Shown piece after piece: positions 7,490 through 14,558 of a DNA stretch of 33,658 nucleotides (positions are counted from its first letter, which is position 1; each line of letters starts with the position of its first letter). The stretch is taken from assembly GCA_035540955.1 (NCBI GenBank), contig DATLFP010000135.1, positions 1-33,658 of the forward strand, given 5' to 3'. The notes beneath the pieces were generated by a model, which worked only from the letters and a program-made list of their open reading frames with translations, searched no databases and was not told the origin of the DNA. Source of the stretch: DATLFP01 sp035540955. GTDB taxonomy: Bacteria > Actinomycetota > Acidimicrobiia > Acidimicrobiales > CADCSY01. The translations under genes were made by a program, and so were the position numbers.

Positions 7490-8305
7490 ATGGGGCAGCT
7501 GGACGGCATGGTCGCGCTCGTCACCGGGGCGAGCCGCGGGATCGGCGAGGGCATCGCCCGCCGGTTCGCGGCCGAGGGCGCGGCGGTGGCGGTCGTGGCC
7601 CGCACCGAGCAGCAGACCGACGAGCGGCTGCCGGGCACCATCCACGACACCGTGGCCGCCATCGAGGCCGCCGGCGGGCGCGCGATCGCGATCGCCGCCG
7701 ACCTGTCGTCACCGGCCGCCCGGGCCGGCATCGTCCCCGCCGTCGAGGCGGCACTGGGACCGGTCGACATCCTCGTGAACAACGCGGCGGTGACGTTCTT
7801 CATCCCCGTCGAGGGGTTCCCCGAGAAGCGGTACCGGCTCATGTTCGAGGTCCAGGTGCGGGCGCCGTTCGAGCTGGCGCAAGCCGTCCTGCCCGGCATG
7901 CGGGCCCGCAGGCGGGGCTGGGTCCTGAACATCTCCTCGGTCGCCGCCGTGCACCCCGTCGGCCCGCCCTACGCCGGCATGGCCGCGTTCGGCGGCACCG
8001 TCTACGGCATGTGCAAGGCGGCGCTCGAGCGGTTCAGCACCGGCCTCGCCGCCGAGGTCCATGCCGACGGGATCGCGGTGAACGCGCTGTCGCCCACGCT
8101 CGGGGTGGCGACCCCCGGCGTGATGTTCCACGGGCTCATCCCCGAGGGTTCGGAGGGCTTCGCCGAGCCCGTGGAGGTCATGGTCGAGGCCGCGCTCGCC
8201 CTGTGCAGCGGCGACCCGGCCACGCTGACGGGGCGGATCGCGTACAGCCAGGCGCTCCTCGACGAGCTGGGCAGGGAGCCGGGCCCGATCGAGGGATCGC
8301 GGTGA
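7490..8305 (+). CDS. Short-chain dehydrogenase/reductase
   Basis: A 271-aa classical SDR with TGASRGIG at residues 12-19, Ser149/150, Tyr172 and Lys176 (YGMCK). VNNAAV replaces the usual NNAG, and Arg38 (VVART) after the second strand suggests NADP(H). The SPTLGVATPG segment corresponds to the lid region. It probably interconverts a hydroxy and an oxo group on an acyl-CoA or related compound. ATG 7490 has a good GGGGGAG site. Its TGA overlaps the GTG of the MFS gene (GTGA), so enzyme and transporter are co-translated and may handle the same compound. Confidence 0.92.
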   Translation: MGQLDGMVALVTGASRGIGEGIARRFAAEGAAVAVVARTEQQTDERLPGTIHDTVAAIEAAGGRAIAIAADLSSPAARAGIVPAVEAALGPVDILVNNAAVTFFIPVEGFPEKRYRLMFEVQVRAPFELAQAVLPGMRARRRGWVLNISSVAAVHPVGPPYAGMAAFGGTVYGMCKAALERFSTGLAAEVHADGIAVNALSPTLGVATPGVMFHGLIPEGSEGFAEPVEVMVEAALALCSGDPATLTGRIAYSQALLDELGREPGPIEGSR

Positions 8306-9633
8306 GGATCACCGCCCGCGACGGATCGACGTACGCGGCGGGGCCGCTGGCGGTCCTCGCCGGGGTGAACATCGTCGACGCCCTCGACGTCTCGATCCTG
8401 CGCGGCATCCTTCCCTACCTCGAGGACGACTGGGACCTCTCGGACCTGCAGCTGGGCCTGCTCTCGTTCGCGTTCATCTTCGTCCACGCCATCGCCGCCG
8501 TCCCCGCCGGGTGGGCGGCCGACCAGTTCCGACGCACGCGCATCATCGGCTGGACGGTGATGAGCTGGGGTCTGCTGTGCTCGCTGAGCGCGGCGGCGGT
8601 CGGCTTCTGGCACCTGTTCTTCGCACGGGCGCTGCTCGGCTTCGGCCAGGCCATCGACGACCCGGCCTCGACGTCGCTCCTGTCGGACTTCTACCCGGCC
8701 AAGGTGCGGGGCCGGATCTTCTCGTTCAACCAGATCGCCCAGACCGCGGGCGGCGGGATCGGCGTCGTGATCGGAGGCGTGGTCGGCACCACCATCGGCT
8801 GGCGGTGGGCATTCCTCGTCGTGGGCATCCCCGGGATGCTCCTCGCCATCCCCGCCTTCCGCCTGCGGGAGCCGATCCGGGGCGAGGCCGAGGGCGCGAC
8901 GGTGGCGACCGAGACGATGGCGCGCACCGAGGGGATGGGGGCCTCCACGTTCCTGCGCCACGCCGCCACCGACCTGCGCACCCAGCTCCGGATGATCTTC
9001 GCCATCCCGACCATGCGCTACGTCCTCGTCGGCGTCGGCACGCTGCTGTTCACCGTCTCGGGGACTGCGGCGTGGCTCGTCATCTACCACGACCGCTACT
9101 CGGGCATGACCGAGAGCCAGGCCGCCGCCGCCACCGGCGGCATCCTCGCCATCGCCGGGCTCATCGGCACGTTCTGGGGCGGTTCGATGGCCGACCGCCT
9201 CTACGGGCGCGTGCCGGGCGGGCGCATCGCCCTCGTGAGCGGCAGCATCCTGGTGTGCACGGCGCTCTACGTCGTGTCCTACAACGTGCCGGTCGTGCCC
9301 GTCCGCCTCGCGCTCCAGTTCCTCGGCACGATCTCGATCACCGGCGCGTTCCCGGCGCTGCGGGCGTCGATGCTCGACGTGGTGCCGACCACGTCGCGGG
9401 GCGTGGGCGTGTCGGCGTTCTCGCTCGCGTCGGCCCTGTTCGGCTCGGCGCTGGCACCACCGCTGGTCGGCCTGCTCTCCGACCTCACCTCGCTGTACGC
9501 CGCGTTCCACCTGATCCTGCCGCCGATCGTGATCGGGGCCCTGATCGTGCTGCGGGCGCGCTCGACGATCGAGCGGGACGCCGCCGCGGTCATCGCCGCC
9601 GCGGCGGCGATCAGCGACACCGAGGCCGTGTAG
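8302..9633 (+). CDS. MFS transporter
   Basis: A 443-aa polytopic membrane protein with about 12 hydrophobic segments in two halves. Features: VDALDVSILRGILPYLEDDW before the second helix, GWAADQFRRTRIIGW (the loop 2-3 MFS motif region), then LLGFGQAIDDPASTSLLSDFYPAKVRGR in loop 4-5, and the repeat-like GGSMADRLYGRVPGGR in the second half. This resembles the spinster/sialate-type branch of the superfamily. It probably carries an organic acid or hydrophobic compound; direction and substrate cannot be read. GTG at 8302 overlaps the SDR stop by 4 bases. The C-terminus is rich in Ala. Confidence 0.9.
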   Translation: MRITARDGSTYAAGPLAVLAGVNIVDALDVSILRGILPYLEDDWDLSDLQLGLLSFAFIFVHAIAAVPAGWAADQFRRTRIIGWTVMSWGLLCSLSAAAVGFWHLFFARALLGFGQAIDDPASTSLLSDFYPAKVRGRIFSFNQIAQTAGGGIGVVIGGVVGTTIGWRWAFLVVGIPGMLLAIPAFRLREPIRGEAEGATVATETMARTEGMGASTFLRHAATDLRTQLRMIFAIPTMRYVLVGVGTLLFTVSGTAAWLVIYHDRYSGMTESQAAAATGGILAIAGLIGTFWGGSMADRLYGRVPGGRIALVSGSILVCTALYVVSYNVPVVPVRLALQFLGTISITGAFPALRASMLDVVPTTSRGVGVSAFSLASALFGSALAPPLVGLLSDLTSLYAAFHLILPPIVIGALIVLRARSTIERDAAAVIAAAAAISDTEAV

Positions 9634-9681
9634 CCGGCGGCCCCGTGGGCGGCGGCGAGCCGGCCTGGGGGGCTGGTGTCG

Positions 9682-9707
9682 AACGGGGTCCGCTACCGGG
9701 CCCCGTT
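9682..9707. terminator. Bidirectional terminator hairpin
   Basis: An 11-base stem (9682-9692 with 9697-9707, one T-G pair) closes a 4-base CTAC loop in the 80-base gap between the convergent MFS and universal stress genes. A short TTT follows on the plus strand. Confidence 0.65.
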
Positions 9708-9713
9708 TCCCGC

Positions 9714-10178
9714 TCAGGGAGCCGCTCGGGCCCGGTCGGCGGTGTCGACGATGACCACGTCGCAGTGGGCCCGGCGGGCGAGCTCGGCGCCGATGCCTTG
9801 CCGGAACCGCCCCGCCGCGTCCCGGTTGCCGACCACCACCGCGTCGGCACCGAGCTCCTCGGCCAGGGCGGCCAGCACCCCGGCAGGCGACCCGGGCGCG
9901 GCGCGCCCGATGACCGGTGCCGCCCCGGCGCTGGCGGCCACGGCGACGGCGACGGTATCGTCGACGACCTGCTCGGCCAGCGTGCCGACCGACAGCCGCC
10001 ACCGGAGCTCCTCGGGAGCGGCGGCCCACGCCCGCTGCTGCGCCGCGGTGGGGCGGGGCCGGTAGGCGTAGGCGACGGCGAGCGTGGCGCCCGCCGGGCC
10101 CGCGAGGCGGGCCGCGGCGGTGACCGCCCGGGTGGCGGTGGGCGAGCCGTCGGTGCCGACGAGCACGAGGTCGGTCAT
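9714..10178 (-). CDS. Universal stress protein (UspA family)
   Basis: A 154-aa single-domain Usp. It begins LVLVGTDGSPTATRAV, the usual first strand and loop, and ends with ELGADAVVVGNRDAAGRFRQGIGAEL followed by CDVVIVD, the region of the ATP-binding G-x2-G-x9-G-S/T motif. Here the motif is degenerate, with Ala in place of the final Ser/Thr, so ATP binding is uncertain. ATG 10176-10178 follows AAGGA. A -10-like TACCGT lies at 10214-10209 on the minus strand. It is monocistronic. General stress role; link to the neighbouring catabolic genes unclear. Confidence 0.88.
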   Translation of the reverse strand: MTDLVLVGTDGSPTATRAVTAAARLAGPAGATLAVAYAYRPRPTAAQQRAWAAAPEELRWRLSVGTLAEQVVDDTVAVAVAASAGAAPVIGRAAPGSPAGVLAALAEELGADAVVVGNRDAAGRFRQGIGAELARRAHCDVVIVDTADRARAAP

Positions 10179-10227
10179 GGCAGCGGTCCTTCCGTCGTGG
10201 TCGCCCTCACGGTACGGAGCCCGGGTT

Positions 10228-10246
10228 GCGGGCCGATCAGGCCCGC
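10228..10246. repeat. Short perfect inverted repeat between divergent genes
   Basis: GCGGGCC (10228-10234) and GGCCCGC (10240-10246) flank 5 bases in the 170-base gap between the stress protein and thiolase-like genes. It could be an operator or a chance GC palindrome. Confidence 0.3.
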
Positions 10247-10309
10247 GTGTCGGCCCGGTCAAGGTTCGCTGTCGCTGGGGTGAACCCGGCGCCCGCCCGC
10301 GACACGCGC

Positions 10310-10352
10310 CATACTTCGTCGCATGTCGCTGAGTCGGCGCGAGGCGTCGTGA
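10310..10352 (+). promoter_or_regulatory. Promoter and possible leaderless 9-codon upstream ORF for the thiolase-like gene
   Basis: CATACT at 10310-10315 fits a -10 hexamer, with an expected start at about 10322. An ATG at exactly 10323 opens MSLSRREAS, whose TGA (10350-10352) overlaps the GTG of the thiolase-like gene (10349-10351) as GTGA. The same arrangement occurs ahead of the TetR gene at 2891-2944. No good -35 is visible. Confidence 0.35.
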
Positions 10353-11539
10353 CCACCTCGATCTCGGGCCGCGCCGCCCTCGTCGGGATCGGCGAGACCG
10401 ACTACGTGCGAGGCGCCGAGCAGTCGGTGCCCGAGCTCGTGTACCAGGCGTCGATCACGGCCATCCGCGACGCGGGCCTCACCCCCGCCGACATCGACGG
10501 GATCATCCCGCCGCCGGGCTTCGTGTCGGGCGAGGAGATCGCCGCCAACCTCGGCATCCCCGAGGTCCGCTACGCCGTCACCGTGCACATGGGCGGCGCC
10601 AGCCCCACCGCGTCGCTGCAGAGCGCGGTCATGGCCGTGTCGGCCGGGATCGCCACCAACGTGCTCGTGACCCTCGGCTGGAACGGCTTCTCGGCGCTGC
10701 GCCCCCGCCCCGGCGCCCGCCCGACGCGTCGGCGGATGGATGGCGGCCCGTTCGTGGACACCGCGGTGAACTTCTACGTGCCCTACGGGCTGCGGTCGCC
10801 GGCCCAGTGGTACTCGCTGTACCTGCGCCGCTACGTCGAGCAGCACGCGGTCCCGCCCGAGGCGGCGGCGGCGGTGGCGCTCGCGTGCCGTCGCCACGCC
10901 CACCTCAACGACAAGGCGCTCATGCGGGGCCGGGAGCTGACCCTCGAGGACTACCTCGGCTCCCCGTTCATCGCCGAGCCGCTGCGGCTGCTCGACTGCT
11001 GCGTCGAGACCGACTGCGCCGCGGCGGTCGTCGTCACCACCGCCGAGCGGGCGCGCGACCTGCCGCACACGCCGGTGCTGTACCTCGGCGGCGCCGAGGG
11101 CCACCCGTATCCCGCCGACGAGATCACCAACCGGCCCGACGTGCTGAAGCTCGGCATCCACGCCGCCGCGCCCCGCGCCTTCGCCATGGCCGGTGTGGCG
11201 CCGACCGACATGGACTTCCTCCAGGTCTACGACTGCTTCACCTACGTCGTGCTCCTCGAGCTCGAGGCCCTCGGCTTCGCCGAGCCGGGTGGCGCCGCCG
11301 ACTTCGTGCGGGACGGCACCATCGAGCTCGGCGGGCGCTACCCGATGAACACCCACGGCGGCCTGCTCTCCCAAGGCCACTGCTGGGGCCTGAACCACGT
11401 CGTCGAGGCCGTCCGCCAGCTCCGCCACGACGCCGGTGCGGCCCAGGTGGCGGGCTGCGAGCTCGGCGTCGTGACCGGCTACGGCGACCTCGGGGACGGC
11501 AGCGTCGCCGTCCTCGCCAGGGAGGCGCGCACCCGATGA
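10349..11539 (+). CDS. Thiolase-fold acyl-CoA retro-aldolase-like protein (Ltp2/SCP-x-like)
   Basis: 396 aa. Thiolase fold with ALVGIGETDYV at the start, TPADIDGII, and YDCFTYVVLLELEALGF. Where true thiolases have the nucleophilic Cys, this protein has GGASPTAS (residues 82-89), and the C-terminal motif reads THGGLLSQGHCWGLNH (about 335-350). These are traits of the Ltp2 group, thiolase-like retro-aldolases that release propionyl-CoA or acetyl-CoA from beta-hydroxyacyl-CoA side chains. Ltp2 works in complex with a DUF35 protein, and a DUF35 gene follows here with an ATGA overlap. The GTG start is chosen because the upstream frame is not thiolase-like. A role in cleaving a branched or sterol-like side chain is inferred; the specific substrate is unknown. 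Confidence 0.85.
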   Translation: MTTSISGRAALVGIGETDYVRGAEQSVPELVYQASITAIRDAGLTPADIDGIIPPPGFVSGEEIAANLGIPEVRYAVTVHMGGASPTASLQSAVMAVSAGIATNVLVTLGWNGFSALRPRPGARPTRRRMDGGPFVDTAVNFYVPYGLRSPAQWYSLYLRRYVEQHAVPPEAAAAVALACRRHAHLNDKALMRGRELTLEDYLGSPFIAEPLRLLDCCVETDCAAAVVVTTAERARDLPHTPVLYLGGAEGHPYPADEITNRPDVLKLGIHAAAPRAFAMAGVAPTDMDFLQVYDCFTYVVLLELEALGFAEPGGAADFVRDGTIELGGRYPMNTHGGLLSQGHCWGLNHVVEAVRQLRHDAGAAQVAGCELGVVTGYGDLGDGSVAVLAREARTR

Positions 11540-11946
11540 GCACGCCCGGCCTGTTCGTCCCCCAGCCCGAGGGCCTCTCGCTCGCGTTCCACCACGCCGC
11601 CATCGAGGGTGGTCGGCTCCACGTCCAGCGGTGCAGCGACTGCGGCCGGTTCCGCCACCCGCCGAGGGTGCACTGCCCCGAGTGCTTCTCGCCGACCTGG
11701 ACCTTCGAGCCCAGCACCGAGCGGGGCACGGTCTACTCCTACGTCGTGTCCCACCGGTCCTTCGACCCCGCCTGGGTCGAGCGCATCCCCTTCGTCACCC
11801 TCGCGGTCGCCCTCGATGAGGGCCCGCGCGTGATCGCCGCGCTCGAGCGCGGGGGCGCCGACGTCGCTCTCGGCACACCCGTGGCCGTGCGGATCGAGGT
11901 CCAGAGCCCGGACTTCACGTTCCTCTGGGCGACGCCGGCGGACTGA
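11536..11946 (+). CDS. DUF35 OB-fold protein with zinc ribbon (partner of the thiolase-like protein)
   Basis: 136 aa. Zinc ribbon with Cys33, Cys36, Cys47 and Cys50 (CSDCGRFRHPPRVHCPEC), then an OB-fold part (GTVYSYVVSH, FVTLAVAL, GTPVAVRIEV). DUF35 proteins bind acyl-CoA and are required partners of thiolase-like enzymes such as Ltp2. ATG at 11536 overlaps the upstream stop by 4 bases, so the pair is probably co-produced as a complex. The last 39 coding bases and the bases just after the stop are repeated exactly at 20069-20110. Confidence 0.9.
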   Translation: MSTPGLFVPQPEGLSLAFHHAAIEGGRLHVQRCSDCGRFRHPPRVHCPECFSPTWTFEPSTERGTVYSYVVSHRSFDPAWVERIPFVTLAVALDEGPRVIAALERGGADVALGTPVAVRIEVQSPDFTFLWATPAD

Positions 11947-12033
11947 GCCAGCGACCCAGCGGGCGCACACCGGTCCGAAGCACCCGGCCGCGCGGGGGCG
12001 GGTCCCTGGGACGGCGGCTCGGCGGCGCCGCCG

Positions 12034-12062
12034 TTGACCCCTCCCCCGCCCCGGCGTACCGT
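12034..12062 (+). promoter_or_regulatory. Strong sigma-70-like promoter ahead of the broken ABC locus
   Basis: TTGACC (12034-12039) and TACCGT (12057-12062) are separated by 17 bases, the best -35/-10 pair I found in the window. The predicted start is about 12069. Downstream lie a palindrome (12083-12101) and the broken permease/binding-protein locus. Confidence 0.65.
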
Positions 12063-12082
12063 CACCCCCGGGGGGCGCGCAT

Positions 12083-12101
12083 GGCCGTGTCGGACACGGC
12101 C
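12083..12101. promoter_or_regulatory. 19-base perfect palindrome in the leader, possible operator
   Basis: GGCCGTGTC, one central G, GACACGGCC. It begins about 14 bases after the predicted transcript start, a position where a repressor would block elongation or initiation. No regulator gene lies next to it, so the protein that might bind is unknown. Confidence 0.45.
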
Positions 12102-12139
12102 GTCCACTGGGGGGACGACCAGCAGGGATCGACGACCCG

Positions 12140-13019
12140 TTGAGCGACGTCGCGCCCTATCTCGTCATCGGGGTCACCGGCGGGGCCTCCTACGCCCTAC
12201 CTGTCGACCGGCACGAGCGAAGAGGGGCTGCTGGGCCGGGCCGGGTATTGGGCGCTCACGGTCACGCAGGTGCAGCAGGCGGCGCTGGCGGCGGAGTACA
12301 TGGCCGGCACCCTCGGCGCCACCGAGGGCACCAAGGTCGGCCACCTGCGGCTGAACTCGCCCAACGCCGACGGCATCGCCGCCGCGTTCGTCGCCAGCGC
12401 CGAGTCCCGCGGCCTCGAGGTCGTGGTCAACGACGCGGTGGACAAGGACCCCAACCCGGCCCAGCTCCAGGCCGAGTGCGTGAAGCTCCAGCAGGCCGGC
12501 GCCGAGATGGTCTACACCTACGCCTCCGGCCTGGTGCTGACCGCCGCCGTGCAGGCCTGCGACCAGCAGGGCTACCGCCCGCAGTGGATGGGCCCGGCCA
12601 ACGGCGGCGCCTGCGCGCTCGAGCCACCCTTCGGCGGGCCGTTCATGGACGGCTGCCTGGCGTTCTCCACCAGCCGCCGGGTCGAGGCGGTCGACTCGCC
12701 CTTCGAGACCACGGCCTGCGAGGAGTGGAAGGCGTCGTTCCCCGGCGAGCCGTGCCCCGAAGCCACCGACCTCGCCGACCTGCCCGGGCTGTGGGCGCTG
12801 CTCGACGTGTTCCGGGCCACCATCGAGGCCGCCGGCGAGGACCTCACCCGGTCCGGGTTCAACCAGGCCATGGCCGGCTTCCGCTACGACAACGGCTACC
12901 TCAACCCGATCGACTTCGCCGGCACCCAGGTGGGCGGCGTCGGGGTGGTGGTGCTGGAAGCCGACGCCGACGCCGGCGTGCCGGTGGAGATCGAGTCGTC
13001 CTGGCCGGCCTCGTTCTGA
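12140..13019 (+). pseudogene. Deletion remnant: permease N-terminus joined to the C-terminal part of a solute-binding protein
   Basis: From TTG 12140 the sequence reads LSDVAPYLVIGVTGGASYAL, which looks like the first helix of a LivH-type branched-chain permease. At about 12195-12200 the match ends, and in another frame a periplasmic binding protein begins in mid-domain: PYLSTGTSEEGLLGRAGYW, then about 270 residues ending ESSWPASF at 13019. The rest of the permease and the first part of the binding protein are missing, as after an internal deletion with a frame change. The open part from GTG 12270 could still give a 249-aa fragment, but without signal peptide or first lobe it should not function. 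A good promoter still precedes it. It is not a copy of the intact binding protein at 16695. Confidence 0.7.
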
Positions 13020-13021
13020 GG

Positions 13022-13043
13022 GGCGCGGTCAGCCGGCCGCGCC
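13022..13043. terminator. Hairpin between the ABC remnant and the ATPase gene
   Basis: GGCGCGG (13022-13028) pairs with CCGCGCC (13037-13043) around an 8-base loop that contains the stop codon of the ATPase gene. It could end transcription from both sides; no T-run. Confidence 0.45.
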
Positions 13044-14558
13044 GAGGTAGGACGCCACCACCCGGGGATGGGCGAGCACCTCCTCGGGTGTGCCGGTCGT
13101 GATGACCGCGCCGGCCTCGAGCGCCATGACCCGGTCGGCGATCGAGGTCAGCAGCGGCATGTCGTGCTCGATCACGACGAGGCTGGCGCCGAGCAGCTCA
13201 CGCAGCTCGAGCAGCAGCGGGCCGAGCGCCTCGGTCTCCCGCTGGGCGATGCCCGAGGAGGGCTCGTCGAGCAGCAGCACCTTCGGACCGGCGGCGAGCA
13301 GCCCGGCGAGCTCGACCATCCGTCGCACGCCGGTGGACAGGTCACCCACGAACGCGTCGCGGTAGCCCCGCAGCCCGAAGGCCCGCAGCGCCCGATCGAC
13401 CGCCCGACCGAAGCGGGCCTCGGCGTCGCGCACCTGGGGCAACCCGAAGAACCCGGGGAGGGCGGCGCCGGCGGTGACGTGGCGGTCCATGGCGCACAGC
13501 AACGCCTCGCGCACCGACAGCGACGGCCACAGCCGGGCGGCCTGGAAGGAGCGACCGAGCCCGCCCGCCGCCCTGGCGTTGGCCGGCAGCTCGGTCACGT
13601 CGGTGCGGCCGATGGTGATGCGGCCGGTGTCGGCCCGCTGGAACCCCGAGACGAGGTCGAGGATCGTGGTCTTGCCGGCCCCGTTCGGCCCGATGAGGCC
13701 GAGGATCTCGCCGTCGCGCAGGGAGAACGTCACGTCGTCGACGGCGCGGATGCCGCCGTAGCGCTTCACCAGCCCGTTGACCGCGAGCACGACGCGGGCG
13801 TCCTCGGCCGGACCCGGCGCACGCGCCGCCCGCTCCCCCGCCCGCAGGAACATCGATCGCAGCAGGTCGTCCCGCTCGACCAGGTCGGCGGTGGCACCGG
13901 AGAAGCGGACCTCGCCCTTCTCGACGAACACGGCGCGGTCGGCCACCCGCAGCGCCGTGGTGACCGACTGCTCGACGAGCACGATGGCCGTCCCGGCGTC
14001 GCGGATCGACGGCAGGATCCCGACGAGCTGGCCGACGACGGTCGGCGCGAGGCCGAGGGACAGCTCGTCGATGAGCAGCACCTTCGGCCGGCCGAGGAAC
14101 GCGAGCCCCAGCGACAGCATCTGCTGCTCGCCACCGGAGAGGCTCCCGGCCGCGACCTGCCACCGGTCCCGCAGGACCGGGAAGTGCCCGAGCACGGTCT
14201 CGGTCGCCGCCGCCACCAGATCGGGCGTGCGGCCGTACAGCCAGGCGGCGAGCCGGAAGTTCTCGGCGACGCTGAGGGTCGGAAAGACGCTCCGTTCGCC
14301 CGGCACCAGGCTCAGCCCAGCGGCGGCGATCGACGCCACCGGTCGGCCCGTGATGTCGCCGCCGGCGAGGCGCACCCGACCCGCACGCGGGGCCACCAGG
14401 CCGGCGACGGCTCGCAGGAGGGTCGACTTCCCGGCGCCGTTGGTCCCGAGGACGGCGAGGATCTCGCCGGGCTCGACGGTGAGCTCGACGCCGAACAGCA
14501 CCTGGACCCGCCCGTAGGCGACGTCGAGCGCATCGACGGCGAGCGCCGGCTCAGCCAC
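13029..14558 (-). CDS. Fused LivF-LivG type ABC ATPase
   Basis: 509 aa with two complete ATPase domains. Domain 1 (residues about 1-235, LivF-like): Walker A LGTNGAGKST, signature LSGGEQQML, Walker B VLLIDELSLGL, and VEQS at the switch position, as LivF proteins often have. Domain 2 (about 260-505, LivG-like): GLIGPNGAGKTT, signature LSTGVRRM, Walker B VLLLDEPSSGI, switch IEHD. In most bacteria these are two polypeptides. The protein would energise import by the fused permease at 14551. GTG at 14556-14558 lies 8 bases inside the end of the permease gene. Substrate class by family: branched-chain amino acids, amides, or, in such catabolic clusters, organic acids. Confidence 0.92.
   Translation of the reverse strand: MAEPALAVDALDVAYGRVQVLFGVELTVEPGEILAVLGTNGAGKSTLLRAVAGLVAPRAGRVRLAGGDITGRPVASIAAAGLSLVPGERSVFPTLSVAENFRLAAWLYGRTPDLVAAATETVLGHFPVLRDRWQVAAGSLSGGEQQMLSLGLAFLGRPKVLLIDELSLGLAPTVVGQLVGILPSIRDAGTAIVLVEQSVTTALRVADRAVFVEKGEVRFSGATADLVERDDLLRSMFLRAGERAARAPGPAEDARVVLAVNGLVKRYGGIRAVDDVTFSLRDGEILGLIGPNGAGKTTILDLVSGFQRADTGRITIGRTDVTELPANARAAGGLGRSFQAARLWPSLSVREALLCAMDRHVTAGAALPGFFGLPQVRDAEARFGRAVDRALRAFGLRGYRDAFVGDLSTGVRRMVELAGLLAAGPKVLLLDEPSSGIAQRETEALGPLLLELRELLGASLVVIEHDMPLLTSIADRVMALEAGAVITTGTPEEVLAHPRVVASYLGAAG

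Noticed and set aside
10226..10348. Upstream extension of the thiolase-like frame
   Set aside because: The extra 41 residues do not resemble the family and cover the predicted promoter and a palindrome.
12201..13102. Continuation of the permease frame through the binding-protein remnant
   Set aside because: After about 12200 this frame becomes Arg/Gly/Pro-rich shadow sequence; the meaningful reading is in another frame.
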